Shown here: positions 5,664 to 6,323 of the stretch, piece after piece | Layout: every line of letters starts with the position of its first letter | How positions within the stretch are numbered: position 1 is the stretch's first letter | NCBI RefSeq assembly: GCF_937858865.1 | Contig: NZ_CALLYO010000494.1 | Span: forward strand, 1-6,323 | Direction of reading: 5' to 3' | Length of the DNA stretch: 6,323 nt | From: an uncultured Amaricoccus sp. | GTDB lineage: Bacteria; Pseudomonadota; Alphaproteobacteria; Rhodobacterales; Rhodobacteraceae | Position numbers and translations under genes: made by a program | Notes under the pieces: model-generated | Database searches by the model: none | Told to the model about the DNA's origin: nothing | Seen by the model: only the letters and a program-made list of their open reading frames with translations

Positions 5664-5972
5664 TTACCGCACTTCCGGATCCTCACCGTCATAGCGACCC
5701 GTCTGTAGCAGGACCATGTGGAACACCATGTCGGAATGTCTGGCCAACAGGATCAGATGCTCTCCGCTGGGCCCACGCTCACCAGCGAACCAGTATTTCA
5801 CGGTCCGTTCGCTTGCGCCGATCCAGCGCATCACCGTCTTGGTCGCGCGATGGGTCGAGCCAAGTTCGAGCCGTAGTGCCAAGGCCGAGGCGCCGCGATA
5901 GTCAATCGCATCCGTCCCGAGGTGCACAATTGTGCCCTTCTTCGGCACAACTGTGCCCATCTTGATCCGCAT
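5664..5972 (-). CDS. Small helix-turn-helix-like DNA-binding protein
   Basis: 102 residues. Residues 28-64 (ALALRLELGSTHRATKTVMRWIGASERTVKYWFAGERGPSG) read as a helix-turn-helix, with RTVKYWFAG as the recognition helix. A second helical segment (EHLILLARHSDMVFHMVLL, 71-89) may mediate dimerisation. I recall similar short proteins (WxAGxxGPSGEHLxxLARHSDxV) in accessory regions of Rhizobiales, where they look like regulators, but I cannot name the family. ATG 5972 has an excellent GGAGGAGG 8 nt upstream (5988-5981); Met5 is the alternative. Its 5' codons contain two palindromes that may be its own operators. It precedes parD by about 110 nt on the same strand but has its own ribosome site and probably its own transcript. 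Confidence 0.7.
   Translation of the reverse strand: MRIKMGTVVPKKGTIVHLGTDAIDYRGASALALRLELGSTHRATKTVMRWIGASERTVKYWFAGERGPSGEHLILLARHSDMVFHMVLLQTGRYDGEDPEVR
5924..5956. promoter_or_regulatory. Twin palindromes, candidate operators
   Basis: GCACAATTGTGC (5924-5935) is a perfect 12-bp palindrome. GCACAACTGTGC (5945-5956) is the same with one changed base. Each is followed by CC, and their centres are 21 bp apart, about two helical turns, so two dimers would sit on the same DNA face. They fall in codons 6-10 and 13-17 of the HTH-like gene. They may reflect a repeated peptide pattern (GTVVP, GTIVH) instead of an operator. Confidence 0.5.
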
Positions 5973-6057
5973 CTTTGCGTCCTCCTCCGGTAAGACTTTG
6001 GGAAGGACATGAAAAGCGGCAGTTCGTATTTGCGCCTAACCTGCGCCAGAGGGCCTT

Positions 6058-6261
6058 TCGCCCATCGTCGTCAGCCATGGCGGCGCCGAGGTCGCCCGGC
6101 ATGAGGCGCGCCGCGGCCGCCGCGAGCGGGCGGTCCGGCCCGAGCACCTCGACGGCATCGTCGGCGCGGGAGGCGTGCCGAGGGCGGTTCCCGCCGCGCC
6201 GCCGCCGGAGCTGCTGCGGCCGCTGGCCGAGTACGAGCGCCTGCTGGGAGGAGCCTGGTGA
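6058..6261 (+). pseudogene. istA: 3' remnant of IS21-family transposase IstA
   Basis: The plus-strand frame reads PIVVSHGGAEVARHEARRGRRERAVRPEHLDGIVGAG and ends PPPELLRPLAEYERLLGGAW at TGA 6261. This is the C-terminal beta-barrel and tail of IS21-type transposases. IstA carries the DDE catalytic core upstream of this part, and all of that is missing: an in-frame TAA sits at 6037, and homology is lost before about 6060. The stop overlaps the istB start (TGATG), the standard arrangement of this family. The remnant is therefore a 5'-truncated istA joined to unrelated DNA belonging to the HTH-like gene region. Confidence 0.8.
6246..6253 (+). promoter_or_regulatory. istB Shine-Dalgarno inside istA
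   Basis: GGGAGGAG ends 7 nt before ATG 6261 and lies within the last codons of istA, supporting this start and translational coupling. Confidence 0.7.
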
Positions 6262-6323
6262 TGGCCGAGGACATCCTGCCCGACCCGCTCGTCGGCATGC
6301 TGGAGCGGCTGAAGCTGACCGCG
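6261..6323 (+). CDS. istB: IS21-family helper ATPase IstB (partial, N-terminus only)
   Basis: Only 21 codons, MAEDILPDPLVGMLERLKLTA, are present before the window ends. The MLERLKLTA ending is the N-terminal helix of IstB/DnaC-like AAA+ proteins that load the IS21 transposase onto target DNA. The ATG shares one base with the istA stop and is preceded by GGGAGGAG. The Walker motifs would lie outside the window. The call rests on this short match together with the istA context. Confidence 0.8.
   Translation, partial: MAEDILPDPLVGMLERLKLTA

Larger units (their letters stand above)
6058..6323 (+). mobile_element. 5'-truncated IS21-family element (continues beyond window)
   Basis: The istA tail and istB head in the canonical overlapping order identify an IS21-family insertion sequence. 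The left end, its terminal inverted repeats and most of istA are absent, so this copy cannot move by itself. The right end lies outside the window. Confidence 0.78.

Noticed and set aside
5902..6147. Minus-strand 81-codon frame spanning the IS border
   Set aside because: Crosses the IS junction, overlaps the HTH-like gene in another frame, and has no coherent motif.
6071..6298. Minus-strand 75-codon frame
   Set aside because: Antisense of the istA tail and istB start, which carry clear family signatures on the plus strand.

Overview
The window is GC-rich and densely coding. Its protein families (twin DAO-type oxidoreductases around a DHDPS/NAL-type aldolase, a ParDE pair, an IS21-type IstA/IstB pair) suggest an alphaproteobacterium, probably of the Rhizobiales type. 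That assignment rests on codon and GC style and family resemblance, not on a marker gene. No rRNA, tRNA or CRISPR array was seen.

Left part (1-2614, minus strand): a compact leftward catabolic-type operon. Its order is a 5'-truncated FAD-dependent oxidoreductase (2614-1793), then a dihydrodipicolinate synthase/N-acetylneuraminate lyase-family aldolase (GTG start at 1772, 20 nt later), then a second, paralogous FAD-dependent oxidoreductase. This last gene starts at a GTGA overlap (858) and runs off the left edge. Together they look like amine or amino-acid oxidation feeding a Schiff-base lyase; the substrate is unknown.

Junction (about 2612-2620): the first oxidoreductase lost its N-terminal FAD-binding half at the point where a plus-strand choloylglycine hydrolase/penicillin V acylase-family gene (2615-3163) also begins abruptly without its N-terminal nucleophile half. 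Two outward-facing genes that both lack their 5' halves are most simply explained by one deletion across a divergent gene pair. The junction coincides with GGATCC, so a chimeric clone or assembly artefact must also be considered. Reading frames stay open across the junction on both strands and give two long chimeric ORFs that are probably artefacts.

Middle (3164-4981): a 272-nt gene-poor stretch with a bulged hairpin; an unrecognised 329-residue minus-strand protein with an internal duplication; an overlapping small ORF upstream of it; and a degraded-looking stretch whose translation suggests a frameshifted continuation. Several segments resemble the helical core-binding part of tyrosine recombinases, but no catalytic domain is visible.

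Right part (4982-6323): a ParD/ParE toxin-antitoxin operon with a readable promoter, a small helix-turn-helix-like protein whose 5' coding region carries two palindromes 21 bp apart, and a 5'-truncated IS21-family element (end of istA, start of istB) that runs off the right edge. Everything from the junction rightward looks like accessory, rearranged DNA.
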